Assembly: GCA_949987565.1 (NCBI GenBank)
Contig: OX465111.1
Coordinates: 839,001 to 903,000, forward strand
Origin: Luidia sarsii
Taxonomy: Eukaryota; Echinodermata; Asteroidea; Paxillosida; Luidiidae
DNA: 64,000 bases
Reading direction: 5' to 3'
The position numbers and the translations under genes are program-made. The notes beneath the pieces are model-generated. The model did not search any database. It was not told the origin of the DNA and saw only the letters and a list, made by a program, of their open reading frames with translations. Below are positions 9,889 through 23,133 of the stretch, piece by piece. Positions within the stretch are counted from its first letter, which is position 1, and the number at the start of each line of letters is the position of its first letter.

Positions 9889-12800
9889 GAAGGAACTTGA
9901 AGAGGAATCTGTCCAGTGCCACGCTGCATCGTCCTTTTGTACTCTGACGTATATCTCAGTCACCACTATGTAAGTACAGGCCTGCAAGCTGTGCACAGCA
10001 TTTCTTTGAACATGTTGACAAAAGTAACCATGGAGGAAGATACATTTAGCTACATGTACATCACAAGAATTTTTCTTTTTGCTCATTTCCACTCCTGTTT
10101 GGCACCAAATACCCATTATAGGGGACATAATGGCATGTAAACATTTGCCACGCAATCGGTCTATTCAAGTGTACTTTGTGATACGCTCTGCGAAAATGAG
10201 TGTCTTCTGGCACAACTCTTTTCCAATCACAGGGTGACTGAACTTTGCGAGGGTGAAACATTTACTGATTTTTTTTGCATCTTGTCCATATGTTCATATC
10301 TGCTGATTGAAAAACTTGATTTTTTTTAATCTAAAACTTGAAAAAAAGGAGGTTTTTTGGTATAAGTCCCTGATCATGATTTTGCCCCAATGTGAGTGAC
10401 CCGTTTTTGTAGAACCCATCATATTTGGCCTCAGGGCTACTTTTGAATTTGAGCTTGGACTCACCTTCCTTGCATCTTCCACTGATGGAGACAGTGGGCT
10501 CTTCCCGTAGTCTCTGCCACTCATTGTTTAAGTAGAAATTGCTACCTTGAAGGGACTTCGCTGACTGCCAGAAAGGTTTGCAGGATATACATGTAGGTAG
10601 CATGTTTGCGAGGTTGATGTCAGTCTCCTGAAGACGAACAGAGTATACTGTTTGAAACGCCAAGTTCCTCCGGTTCTTCTCAGAACCACACATGCTCACA
10701 AAAGAGAGAATTGTACACGGTGTCACCGCAAACCTATTACTCCTGTTGATGATGCTGTTGGATCGTTTTTGTGTGTGTGTGTTGATATAATCAGGGAGGC
10801 TGTCATCACGCTGGTCATGAAGTACTGTGGGACAGAGCTGGATGAGTACGGCCAGTGTGTGACCAACCATCCCAAGGACTGGCAGATAGCCTGTGCCGAG
10901 CTCAAAGAGAAAGCATCTAATTGCTCCGACCACCAGTGAGTGCAACAGAAGGGAGTGTTTCACTGCCGCAGATTTTTTTTTTGGAAAGTAGGAAAAGGCC
11001 AGTCCTGCTGGGACTTCTTCTTCTTTCGTAACTGCTTTCCCAAAATGTAATTGAGAAAGGTCCTGCTAGGACTGAAACATCAGACTTCTTCTTCTTCTTT
11101 CGTGTCCATCATCTCTGATTTGGTTCAAATGTTGGGCCAGGCTCTTGCGCAGCTGAGGGCCTTCCTATTCGCACTTGTCAAATCTTCTGCTGGGTTAGGG
11201 TTAGGTTTGGCAGCCAATGTCAACCATTCTATCTATGCAAAGTATTAGGCCACTAACTACAATTTTGCAAGAAATATTTCATTGGTGGCTTGCCTCTCTC
11301 TCTCTCTCTCTCTCTCTCAAACCCTAAGCTAGCGTGTTTTATTGATGATTCTTCACACAGTCCCATGGTCAGGCAGATCAACCGGTACTGTGCCACGGAG
11401 TTTACGGACTACGACAAGTGTCTGAAGGACCATCCGGAGGATGTGACGGTGTGCGTGGACCGACTGCACACATTCCTGAAATGCGCCGATATTTCCGCCC
11501 GCAGGATTCAAAACGCCGTCGTCGAAAAGAGTGAGTGTCTGAAGTGTGCATGACAATACTTAACAAGGTGTAGAACAGAGGTATTTTATCAGAACAGCTT
11601 CTTCCCTCGTTCAGCCTTCTCTGGAATTCCCTTCCTGGTTCGTGTTTTCCCCCAGCCTACGATCTTCCCCCTTTTTAATCTCCAGCCTTCTGGAGTCCCT
11701 CTCTATTTCCTTCTTTCCCTAGCCCTTCACCTTGAGTGTCTTTATAGCAGAAGACAGATTGAGCTGAACCTTATGCATATATTTCATGTTTATGCCGAGT
11801 GAAAGGTTTGCGGTGACACCTTGTAGCACTTCCCTTTCAAGAAGGAGTGTGGCCCTGAAAAGAGCCGGTAACTCAATGTTTCGGGTAGTGTGTACTCTAC
11901 CCGTCATCAGGAAAATGCTGGATTCCAACTATCATCGGTGTATATATACTTGATTAAAGTGCTGGGGTGTAGAGAAGTCATAAATGTTACCTTTTAAGAA
12001 ATAACTGCACAAATCTACCTTTCCGCCAAACCTAGTCAAAGAAACATAGAAAGCAGATTCACTTCAGGAATAGTCTCACATTATGAAACACTTTATTTCC
12101 ATGTAAACAGATTCTTTTTCATCCACTTTTTTTGCCCTCTCAGGTAAACACGAGGAAGCTTTGTCATGACAACATGCCACTATTAGACAAATTTGGGTTT
12201 TTGTGTATTTTTTAGCATTTTTCCGTTTATGCTGTGTGAAATCTATATCCTTATTTTTTGAAGTTTTGAAATTATATTCATGAACAATCTTTATTTTTAG
12301 TGACTTTGGCAAGATGAAATGCAAATGTTTGCAGTGAATACTCAGCTGTCTCAGCAATAATTTCTACATGTTAGGGTCGAAACCCTTGCCATTTTTATGA
12401 TAGCTTCATGAATTTGTTTAGATTTCCACCTCTCTTCCACTTGTTTCTTTTAAAATATTGATCAAAAAGCTAGTTATCAATAAAAAAAAGTGACTTTTTG
12501 AAAAGGCTGCCATCTATTTGCTGGGTAGCTCATGTTGCAATCGTTGAAAAATTCCCGTGCCAGTTTTTTTTTCTTTTGTTTGACTTGCAAAGTCTCTTGC
12601 AAAATGTAGAAATATGTGTGGGACTTGGGATGCAAGTTTTAAATACATTTATGTATTTCCTGAACCACTTTTACACAGCAATCCGCATACAATATTATGA
12701 AAAAGACCCAAATTGGTATTCATATTTGCATTTATTGTATTATTCTAGATTCCACTCTAAATTAATTTCCCAATTTATGCAACTATGATTTCATATCACC

Positions 12801-14881
12801 TTTTGATAATGATTTATGTATCTTAAACATAATTATGTGAATAAAGTCTACTGAATTGCGTAATACTTTTACTTTTTCATTCATTATTTATTCTAGAGTA
12901 TTAATGGCCTATGTAGAAATGTTGTTAACTGCTTACTGGCTAAAATGACTGAAATGCAAAAAACAAAAATTAGTAGGGTCTGACATTTCAATACTAGCAG
13001 GATCATTCTAGGGTCCTAGCACAGGCTAGCGTATCGAAACGACGGGTCTATTATTGATTCTGTGCAATAACTTTCACACGAGGGCGCTGTGACTGGAACC
13101 CGTAGATAGAGCTCTATGTTGAGAACTCTGCTGTATTATAATGCGCCTACCACTGTAAGGCTAAGACTGTAAATAACATACAGTCTACGGGAAATGGCTG
13201 CAGCTGCGAGGAAACGACTTCCGTTGACACGCGTAGTTTGAAGCCGTAACCGCTTTCTTCGGATACAGCGTAAGGCCGAGTGTTGAATATATTGTCTGCG
13301 GCTGGAAGTAACACGCAACCCTATGGGAACTGGCTGCAGCCGCTTGCAAACGACTTCCATATACCCGTGTGCACTTTTAAGCCGTAGCCCGTGAATTCGG
13401 ACGCAGCATGACGTCACGACCCCGTCCAGCCGCCGTACGTGTCAGTGCCCAATTGCGAATGCCTGATTACTGTCAGTGAGACACCGTGGGAATGAATCGT
13501 ATTGACAGTGCGTATTCGTGCGTGTATTCTGAATTCGTATTTGGGCTTTGAGGAGAGTCACCACTCCGCAGTACCACTGATGACGCCGTGGTACTGCTAG
13601 TACTTACTAGTACAGACTACAGTGCAGTATACAAAGGACGACGGTAGAATGAGAAATGTGTATGCAAATAGCCATTTACTACATGAATATTCATGAAGCC
13701 ACTTGGATTCAAACACGCAAGCCCTTCTCCCATTGAAATGACGTCAGTGTACATTTGCATACTCATCATTGCTGCTCTCCTTTTTAATGCTACCCAATCT
13801 ATTACCAGATTGAGGTGCGTGCGAAACCTTTTTAAATTTCGACGATAAGGAACTCTTATTTTGATATTCAATTTATTTTATGCAAAAAGTGTCTTCCTTC
13901 GGTTTCAAAACGAATTTGAAAGTTGCGTTCGTTGGATAAATTCAATGGATTGCTCATTACAATGGGTTCAAAAGCGAAGCATACCACGTGTGTACTGCCT
14001 ATTGTCCTTTCAAACGCGCGTTGCCTTCCAGTCGTCCGCCATGTTGTGGCGTGCAAAATGGTCGTCTCCGAATTGTCTCGTCTTTCAGCGCTTGAATCCA
14101 GTGAAAAGCTGTTTGCCAGTTGAGGTAGGTTTTACAGTATATTCTTGCTTCTTGAACCTTACTTTGGGAGGGACATTTTTGGGGAAAAGCGGCCTACATT
14201 GGCAGGATTTGGTATCAGTTTTATTGACACGCCATGCTTGCACTTCGCCGCCATCTTGAATTTCTGTTCAACCATTGCCCTCATTTACGATTCGCTTGCT
14301 TGCTTACTCTCACGAGGTGATTGAATTTGCCAAAACTGTATTTAGGTATGTGATATGACTGTACATCTTCAGTCCATGATACAATTTTCCTTTCACTTCA
14401 ATTCAATTGCAGGATTTATTTATTATTTTTTTTAAATTTCCCTGAGTGATAATGTGCCTATTTTTTCTATCTGCAAATGACTGTATAAACTCTGACCAGA
14501 TGCTATCATCTTCATGTCACTGGTGCAAGTATTTTGTAGCATCACCTCTCCAAACCATTGAGTGATGTCCTGTCATTACTTGCCATGCTCCAAGCCTTTA
14601 TACCACATTGTGAAATCTATTCCCATTACTGTCATATCACCCTTCTTTACACCTGAAGTAGTCTCATAAGATAATTAGATAAAGTCAGTCTGGGTTTGTT
14701 GCACGTCTTCATGACTTTCTGCTGTTATCAGAGACTAGCCAAGCACACCCTTATTTCAGGACCCAGACTGAAGCTATTTCTGATTGGATTGATGAAGCAT
14801 CCCATTCTTTGCCATGTTTTGCAATTGCAGTGACTTCTGAGAAACGACCCAGACCAGAGTGAGCATGTGCAGTATACAGTG
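9889..14881 (+). CDS. CHCHD5: CHCHD5, twin-CX9C protein (exons 9889-9969, 10795-10935, 11361-11530, 14831-14881)
   Basis: Four exons with good splice sites. The first ends ...CACTAT before GTAAGT; the next begins with G, so splicing creates the ATG (9968-9969 plus 10795). The product is about 114 residues, starting MEAVITLVMKYCG, compared with about 110 in vertebrates. Cysteines at 12/22, 34/44, 58/68 and 79/89 form four CX9C motifs (two CHCH folds), and HPMVRQI at the exon 2/3 join matches the family's HPIIRQI. Known family role: small intermembrane-space protein oxidised through MIA40. Exon 3 leaves one base (A); joining it to 14831 gives a C-terminus MTSEKRPRPE and a TGA at 14860-14862. 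If the 11530 donor is not used, the frame instead ends SECLKCA at 11553. The last exon is the least certain part because it exists in eight copies downstream. Exon 9889-9969 is mostly 5'UTR. Confidence 0.88.
10625..10737. mobile_element. partial MITE beside CHCHD5 exon 2
   Basis: It starts CTCCTGAAGACGAACAGAGT, contains GGTTCTTCTCAGAACC and ends GGTGTCACCGCAAACC. The same blocks occur at 46761-46880 and in the complete inverted element at 23656-23850. It lies about 60 bp upstream of the exon 2 acceptor. Confidence 0.55.
11293..11320 (+). repeat. (CT)n microsatellite in CHCHD5 intron 2
   Basis: A pure CT dinucleotide run about 40 bp upstream of the exon 3 acceptor at 11360. Confidence 0.8.
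11840..11915. mobile_element. half-element of the GTGTGGCTCTGAAAAGAGCC family
   Basis: Contains AAGGAGTGTGGCCCTGAAAA, a GGTAACTCAATGTT block, then GTGTACTCTACCCGTCATCA. The same block order occurs at 390-495, 47425-47495 and partly at 63205-63245. An inverted version of its core is in the element at 23656-23850. Confidence 0.55.
13130..13420. repeat. CpG-rich patch with two diverged copies of a ~90-bp unit
   Basis: The block around TGGCTGCAGC, AAACGACTTCC and AAGCCGTA, followed by a GGA(T/C)(A/G)CAGC end, occurs at about 13190-13270 and again at about 13325-13410. The two are roughly 137 bp apart. No convincing coding exon was seen. Confidence 0.45.
14041..14124 (+). CDS. possible first exon in a CpG-rich patch
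   Basis: ATG at 14041 in the context CGCCATGT opens a 28-codon frame (MLWRAKWSSPNCLVFQRLNP...) ending at a donor-like GAG/GTAGGT. A YY1-type site lies at about 14248-14260 on the opposite strand. No family was recognised, and reading from this phase into the mini-exons downstream gives immediate stops. It could instead be promoter sequence without coding function. Confidence 0.2.
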
Positions 14882-17800
14882 GTATGTCTGATCTCTTTCT
14901 TGAGTTTGTCTGAACAGTGAACACATTGTAGTATTCTGTATATTGAGTTCATTATATCAACAAATGATAGAATTTGTGTTATTCCATGAGAAGTATCAAG
15001 ATTTCGCTCACACAATCGTGTATCCTCCCATTGCTATTTACATGAGATGTGCTGTTTTATTATAAATTGTAGTAATTCTTTCAGATTTTAAATATCAAAT
15101 CTACATTTCATTTTTCATTAACTCGACTTGTCTGCCTGCATATTCTTTATATTGTGTTCTTTTAACGAGTGTTTTAATTGCTCATAACTGGCTTTGTTTA
15201 CTAGATTTTTCAATATTGATATTTTCATTATGATACATGTTCTCTCATTTGCATTCTTTGAAGGAAAAGTGCTTTTAAATTGTGTTCTGTGTGTTCTTGA
15301 AACAGTGTGGGATGATTTTATTGATTTCTCACACTCTGACATTCATGGCTTTTTCTCTTTCTCCCCTTGTCCCTTCCTTTCTCCCATTTTCTCTCCCTCC
15401 TACTCTTCATCCTCCCCCTTCCCCCCTCCCCAACCCCTTCAACCATTTCCCCTCCCCTGTATTCTCTTTCTCTTCCTCCTCCCCTCCCATTACCTTTCCT
15501 TCTCTTCCTCTTACCCTTCTCCTTCTCTTCCTTCCCTCCTTTCTGATGTGATTGATATAAAAGGACTTAACTAATCTACATAGGCCATATGTTTAATGAT
15601 TTTCTGCTATTTTGAACTAACTAGTCTTCCATTTTTAACCTTTTTGAAACTACAGTCCTTCGAAGAAACAGTGTCAGCATGTCTAGTATACAGTGGTAAG
15701 TTAGACTACTATTTTGCTTAAGATTGGACGTTTAGCATTATGTGCAGTTAAGCATGTATGCTGAAATTGAGTACCATTCATATCATTATATGGTAGAATT
15801 TGCCTTATTCTTAGAGAAGTATCTTACCAAAGAACTATTTCATATTCCCCCATTGCAATTGTTATTCTACAGGAGATATGGTGTTTTGAAATACCAGATA
15901 ATATTATACATTTCTTTATTCATGTACGTGTATTTTTCTTGTTAATCTGCATATCCTTTCTATTTGAACCAATGTCTGAATTGCTGACAATTGTCTTTGC
16001 TTACTAGATTTTTCATTGATGTGTAACTTCTCTCTCATTTGCATTCCTTGAAGAGAATTTTCTTACACTCTGACTCTCAATGGCTGTAGTGATTGCTTTC
16101 TCATTGTTTTTGTTGATTTGGAAGCTTGTGATGTATTGAATTACACATACACTGCATGGTATTTTATAAGGGTAGGCTATATACTCCTTCCCTTCTCCTC
16201 CCCTCCCCTTCTCTCCCCTCCCCTTCTCTTTCCCTTCAACCCTCTCTCCTGCATTTTCTTTCTCTTCCTCCAAACTCCCTCCCATCCCCTTTTCGTCCTC
16301 CCCTCTTCTCTTCCTTTTCTGTTTCTCCTTCCCTCCCATTCCCCTCCTCCCTCCCATTTTTATCCTCCTCTCCTCTTTCTCCCACCCTTCTCCTTTTCTT
16401 CCTCCCCTCCCCTTTCTCTCTTCCTCTTCCCCTAGTCCCCTCTCCTTCCCCCTCCCCTTTGCTTTCTCCTTCAGACACTTTTTTACATGCATGATGAAAT
16501 GTTATTGATATCAAATGACTGGATTAGTACTTTCTGCTATTTGAAGTAAAGCACACTCTATTTTAATAACCCTATTTGAAAGTAACTATAGTTTGATTAA
16601 TGATCATGAGTATTCCATTTTGTTCTCTTTTTGAAACTGCAGTGCCTTCTATGAAACTACCAAGCAGTCAGCATGTGCACTTTACATTGGTAAGTGTTTT
16701 GCTTGTTTGGTGGGAAAGATTGAGCATTATGTGCAAGTGTCATGTATGATGAAATAATAAACATTTGGTAGCATTTTCCTTATTCCTAGAAAAGAGTTGT
16801 ACCCTATAACAAGTGGGTATTCTCCCATTTCAATTTTTATTATTCTGATTTGGTTCTAGTCTGTCAGGTTTTTTAAATATACCAGATAAATATTTCTTTA
16901 TTCATGTACATGTACATGTACATGTATGTTTCTTGTTAACCTGCGTATCCTTTCTTTTATATTCTTTAATGAACCGGTGTGTTAATTGCTCATTATTGCT
17001 CATACTTGGTTATAGAATGTTTCAATATTGATATTTTAATTGCAATGATTGGTGTGTATCTTTTCTCATTTGAATTCTTTCAAGAGAAAGTGAATTTAGA
17101 TCAAGTTGTTCATTTCATTCTTGTAACGGTTTTATGATTCATGACTTGATCGTTGATTGTTTACAGTCTGACACTCATGGTTTTTGTAAGATGCTATGTT
17201 TCATCACTGGAGTTTGTTTGAATTCCTTGTAGATTATGAAGCTCATGATATACCTACGTATTGTATTACACTCGTGCTGCCTGTCATTTTATAAGGCTAG
17301 GCTACCCCTATCCCTTCTTTCTCTCTTCCTCATCATTCTCCTCCCCTTACCCTTCAAACCCTTCTCATCCTCCCTCCTCCCCCCTTGCTTCTCCCCTCCC
17401 ATCCCCATCCCCTCAACCTCCTCCCCTTTCCTCTTCTACCTCCTCCTACCCTTTCCCCTTTCATTCAGACTCAAGACAATTAGATGTTATTAATTTCAAA
17501 TGACTGGATGAGTACTTTCTGCTATTTGAAGTAAAGCAAGCCTCTATTTTGATTACCCTATTTGAAAGTAATTAGCCTTTTGTTTGATTAAAGACCATTA
17601 CAGTATTCCATTTTCTTCCCTTTTTGAAACTGCAGTGCCTTCTACGTAACTACCAAATAGTCTGCATGTGTAGTGTACAGTGGTAAGTTAGACTTGTATT
17701 TTCCACATGTTTGGTTGGAAAGATTTAGCATTATGTGCAAATGTCATGTATGATGAAATTGAGTATAATTCATGTAAGTAGTTAGTAGAATTTGCCTCAT

Positions 17801-18506
17801 TCCTAGAGATGTATCAATTGCATATTTACAATTGTTGTTCTACGGGAAACATGATGCTTTTACTGTGCTTCTATTCTTTCACGTTTTTAAATACATGTAC
17901 CAGATATACGGACATTTCTTTTTTCATGTACATGTACCTTTCTTGTTAACGGGCATATTCTTTCTATTGTATTGTTAAAGATCTATTCTGTGAATTATGC
18001 AGAATTGTCTTTGTTTACATTATGCTTCAATATTGATATTTTCGTTATGGAGATTGATGTATATCTTCTCTCATTTACATTCTTTCAGGAGAAAGTGAAT
18101 TTAAATTTCGTTCCTGTTCTTGCAACTGTTTCTGATTCATGATTTGATCGTTGATTGTTTACAGTCTGACACTCATGGTTTTTGTAAGATGCTAGGTTTC
18201 ATCACTGGAGTTTGTTTGAATTACTTGTACATTATGAAGCTCATGATATACCTATGTATTGTATTACTCTCATGCTGCCTGTCATTTCTCTCTTCCTCAT
18301 CATTCTCCTCCCCTAACCCTTCAAGCCCTTCTCATCCTCCCCTCCCTTCCCCTTCTCTCAAACACTTTCTTACGCTCACTTTGCCTCAGAACATCATTAG
18401 ATGTTTTTGTCTACTTGGCTCTCAACTTTTAATGACTTTCTGCTATTTGAAGTAAAGCAAACCTCAATTTTGATAATCCTATTTGAAAGTAATTAGCCTG
18501 TAGTTT

Positions 18507-18605
18507 AAAATTTAGTGGGCCTGACGTTTCGATCCTAGCAGGACCTTTCTCTCTGCCTTTGAGAAAGGTCCTGATAGGATCGAAACGTCAGGCCCACTAA
18601 ATTTT
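18507..18605. mobile_element. 99-bp palindromic insertion inside the mini-exon array
   Basis: The left arm AAAATTTAGTGGGCCTGACG continues through TTTCGATCCTAGCAGGACC; the right arm is its near-perfect reverse complement, with a short loop at 18550-18558. Related single arms (GATCCTAGCAGGACCTTTC or close variants) occur near 5343, 2620, 11060, 13000 and 36820. Only this copy of the array has it, so it inserted after the duplications. Confidence 0.75.
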
Positions 18606-19944
18606 AGATTTACATTTTGGTAATTTTAGTCAGTAAGCAGTTTGCAACATTTTTGTATATCACCTTTAGCCTGTAGTTTGATTAATGATAATTAGTGTTC
18701 CATTTTTACCCTTTTTGAAACTGCAGTGCCTTCTATGAAACTACCAAACAGTCAGCATGTGCAGAGTACAGTGGTAAGTTAGACTTGTATTTTGCATGTT
18801 TGGTAAGAAAGATTTATCATTATGTGCAAGGGTCATGTATGCTGAAATTGAGTATCATTCATGTAAACATTAATTTTTTGTAGAATTTGCCTCATTCCTA
18901 GAGATGTATCAATTGCATATTCCCCCATTGCAATTGTTTTTCTACAACAGATATGTTACTTTTATAGTCTGATTTGTTTCTGTTCTTTCAGGTTTTTTAA
19001 ATACCAGATAAATATTTCTTTATTCATGTAAATGTACTTGGTCTTCTTAACCTGCATATTCTTTTGATTATATTCTTTTAAGAACCAGTGTGTTAATTGC
19101 TCATAATTGTCTTTGTTAACTGAATGTTTAAATAATTTATTGATATGTTCATTGTGATGTGTACCTTCTCTCCTTTGCATTCTGTCAAGAGAAAGTGAAT
19201 TTAAATCATGTTGATTTTGTTCTTAAAAGTGTCTGATACATGATTTTATTACCTTCGTGGATTAAAAATGATTTGTAGATTTAGTGTGTTAGGGTTGCCC
19301 TTGGGGCAACTCATAGTGTTCAACACTCTTCCCACATTATCTAATTCCTTTCGATTGATAATGATAATGATTATTAATCATCATTATCTCTTCCATTTCT
19401 ACCCTTTTTGAAACTGCAGTGCCTTCTATGAAACTACCAAGCTGAGTGTCAACATGTGCAGTGTACAGTGGTAAGTTGGACTTAAACTTGAATGAAAAGA
19501 TTTAGCATTGTGTGCAATTGTTATTGTATGTTAAAATTGAGTACCAATCAAATCATTGTATGGTAGAATTTGCCTTATTCCTTGAGAAATATCTTGCCCT
19601 CTAATAATTGTGCATCCTCCCATCTGTAATTGTTATTGTACAGGAGATGTGATAGTTTTATCCTGAATTGTTTCTCTACTAGATTATGTGTATCTTTCAT
19701 TTGCATTCTTTGAAGAAAAATTAAAGTGCTTTTAAATTATGTTGTTCTTCATGTTCTTGAAGCTGTGTGTGATATATGTATTGATTTCTCACACTGTCTC
19801 TCATGGCTTTTGTAATCAAACAACTGTATGCTATGTTCTACCACTGTATTTTTTTTCTTCAAATTATTTGTTGATTTGGAAGCTTGTGATAATTTATACA
19901 AACTAGATTGAATTACACTTACACATACATTGTACACTTATATG

Positions 19945-21252
19945 GGTAGCCTTCTCCTACCCCTTCTCCTCCGTATCCCCTTCTCCTCCCCCTCCTCTTC
20001 TCCCTCCTCTCCCTCCCCTTTCCTCTCCCTGCCCTCCTCTCCATCCTCTCCCTCCCTCTTCTCTGCCCTCTCCTCTTCTCCCTCCTCTCCCTCCCCTCCT
20101 CTCCCTCTTCTCTCCTCCCTCTCCTCCCCTCCTCTCCCTCCTCTCCCTCCTCCCCCTCCTCTCCCTCCTCCCCTCCTCTCTATCTTCTCTCCTCCCTCCC
20201 CCTCCCTCCTCTCCCTCCCCTCCTCTCCCTCTTCTCTCCTCCCTCTCCTCCCCTCCTCTCCCTCCTCCCCTCCTCTCTATCTTCTCTCCTCCCTCCCCCT
20301 CCCTCCTCTCCCTCTCCTCTTTTACCTTCTCTCCCTCCCCTCTCGTCTCCCTTCTCTCCTCCATCCTCTCCCTCCTCTCCTCTCCCTCCTATCCTCTTCC
20401 TCCTCTCCCTCCCTCCTCTTCTCCCTTTCCCTTCCCTCCCTTCTCTCCTCTCTCTCCCCTATTCTTCCACCTCTCCCTCCCCTCCTCTCCCTCCCCTCCT
20501 CTCCCTCCTCTTCCTCCCTCCATTTCTACCTTTCCCCTCCCTCCCTTCTCTCCTCCCCCTCCCCTATTCTTCCACCTCTCCCTCCCTCCTCTTTTTCCAC
20601 CTCTCCCTCCCCTCTTCTCCCTCCCCTCCTCTCATCTCCTTCCTCCCCTCCTCCCATCTCCCTCCTCCCCTCCTCTCATCTCCCTCCCCTCTTCTTCCAC
20701 CTCTCCCTCCCCTCTTCTCCCCTCCTCTCCCTCCCCTTCTCTCCTCTCCCTCCCCACCTCTTCCACCTCTCCCTCCCCTCCTCTTTTTCTACCTCTCCCT
20801 CCCCTCCCATCTCCCTCCTCCCCTCCTCTCATCTCCCTCCCTTCTTCTTCCACCTCTTCCTCCCCTCTTTTTCCACCTCTCCCTCCCCTCCTCACCCTCC
20901 CCTCCTCACCCTCCCATCCCCTCCTCTCCCTCCCATCCCCTCCTCTCCCTCCTCCCCTCCCTCATGTCCCTCCCCTTTTCTTCCAACTTTTCCTCCCCTC
21001 CTCTGTTTCCACCTCTCCCTCCCCTATTCTTCCTCCCCTCCTCTCATCTCCTTCCTCCCCTCCTCTCATCTCCTTCCTCCCCTCCTCTCATCTCCCTCCC
21101 CTCTTCTTCTTCCACCTTTTCCTCCCCTCTTTTTCCTCCTCTCGCTCCCCTCTCCCTCCCCTCCTCTCCTTTCCTTCCTCCCTTCCCTTATCTCCCTCCC
21201 CTTTTCTTCCACCTCCCTCCCCTCCTCTTTTTCCGCCTCTTTCTCTCCCCTC
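19945..21252 (+). repeat. 1.3 kb pyrimidine tract (CT-rich, plus strand)
   Basis: Almost pure C and T built from CCTCCTCTCC-like words. It ends about 48 bp upstream of the mini-exon acceptor at 21300. It leaves a 442-codon Ser/Pro/Leu frame open by composition only. It sits where shorter tracts sit in neighbouring units. Confidence 0.9.
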
Positions 21253-21834
21253 TATTAATGATCATTATCTCTTCCATTTTTACCCTTTTTGAAACTGCAG
21301 TGCATTCTATGAAACTACCAAGCCGAGTGTCAACATGTGCAGAGTACAGTGGTAAGTTGGACTTCAGCTTGGATGGAAAGATTTATCATTGTGTGCAATT
21401 GTTAATGTATGCTAAGATTGAGTACCATTCAAATCATTGTACGGTAGAATTTGCCTTATTCCTTGAGAAATATCTTGCCCTCTTATAATTGTGCATCCTC
21501 CCATTGTAATTGTTATTTTACAGGAGATGTGATGGTTTTATCCTGAATTGTTTCTCTCCTAGATTATGTGTATCTTTCATTTGCATTCTTTGAAGAGAAA
21601 TTAAAGTGCTTTTAAATTCTGTTGTTCTTCATGTTTTTGAAACTGTGTGTCATATATGACTTTATGGTATTGAATGTTCTCACACTCTCAGTCTCATGGC
21701 TTTTGTAACAAATTACCGTATTCTACGTTCTACCACTGTTTTTTTTTATTTTTATTTATGTTGATTTAAAAGCATGTGATATATATAGATTGATGTAGGT
21801 ACATTCACTGTATGACATTTTATATGGGTAACCT

Positions 21835-23030
21835 ACTCCTACCCCTTCTCCTCCGTATCCCCTTCTCCTCCCCTTCCACTCACCATCCCCTTCTCCCTCC
21901 TCTCCCTCCCCTCCTTTTCTCCCTCTTCATTCTCCCTTGCCCTTTCCCTCCTCCCTCCCCTCCACCAGTTCACATCCCTTCACCTCTCCTTCCTCCACCT
22001 TCTTACTCTCTTCTTCCTCCTCTCCTTCTCTTCCTCCTCCCCCTTCTCCCCCTTCTTCCTTCTCCACCTTCTTCCTTCTCCCCTCCCCTCCTCTCCTCCC
22101 TCATCTCCTCCCCTCTCCTCTCTCCTCTCCCTGCCCTCCTCTCCCTCTTCTTCATTCTCTCACTCCCCTCCTCATCCTCCCCTCCTCCCTCTCCTCTCCC
22201 TCCCTCTTCTCCCTCCCCTCCTCTCTCCCCTCCTCTTGCTCCCCTCTTCTTCTTCTCTCCTCCTTCCCCTCCCCTCCTATCCCTCCTCTCCTCTTTTCCC
22301 TCCTCTCCCTCTCCTTTCATCTCCCTTCTCTCCTCCATCCTCTCCTTCCCCTCCTCTCCTGCTTCCCCCTTTCCCTCCCTCCACCTCTTCTTTCTCTCCC
22401 TCCCTTCCTCTCCCGTAAATTCCTCTCCCTCCCCTCTTTTTCCTCCTCTCCTCTTTGCCCTCCTCTCCCTCCCCTCTCATCCCTCTTCTCTCCTCCATCC
22501 TGTCCCTCCTCTCCTCTCCTCTTCCTCACCTCTCCCTCCCTCCTCTTCCTCCTCTCCCTCCTCTTCCTCCTCTCCCTCCTCTCCTCTCTCTCCTATCCTC
22601 TTCATCTTCTTCCCCTCCTCTCTTCTGCTTCTTCCTCCCATCCCTCCTCTTCCTCCTCTCCCTCCTCTCCCTCCTCTCCCTCCCCTCCCTCCCCTCCCTC
22701 CCCTCCCTCCCCTCGTTTTCCACCTCTCCCTCCCCTCTTCTTCCTCCCCTCTTCTTCCTCTCCCTCCCTCCCTCTCCTCCCCTCCCTCCCCTCCCTCCTT
22801 TCCCTCCCTCTTCTTCCTCTTCTTCCTCCCTCCCCTCCCTCCCCTCCCTCCCCTCCCCCTCTTCTTCCACTTCTTCCTCCCTCCTCTCCTTCCCCTCCTC
22901 TCCCTTCCCTCCCCTCCTCTTCCTCCCTTCTTTCCCCTCCTCTCCTCTCCCTTCCCTCCTCTTCCTCCTTCCTCTTTGTCCTCCTCCCCTCCCCTCCCCT
23001 CCTCTCCCTCCTCTATCTTCCCTCTTACAT
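21835..23030 (+). repeat. 1.2 kb pyrimidine tract (CT-rich, plus strand)
   Basis: Same composition as the preceding tract, with stretches of CCTCCCCTCC. It ends about 100 bp before the mini-exon acceptor at 23133. Open frames of about 400 codons arise by composition and are not genes. Confidence 0.9.
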
Positions 23031-23133
23031 TCTGCAGTCCTCTGCTCCTTGTAGAATGTTTTTTCTTAATTGCCTTATTTCACTGATTGGATTGATGAAG
23101 CATCCCATTCTTTGCCTTGTTTTGCAATTGCAG

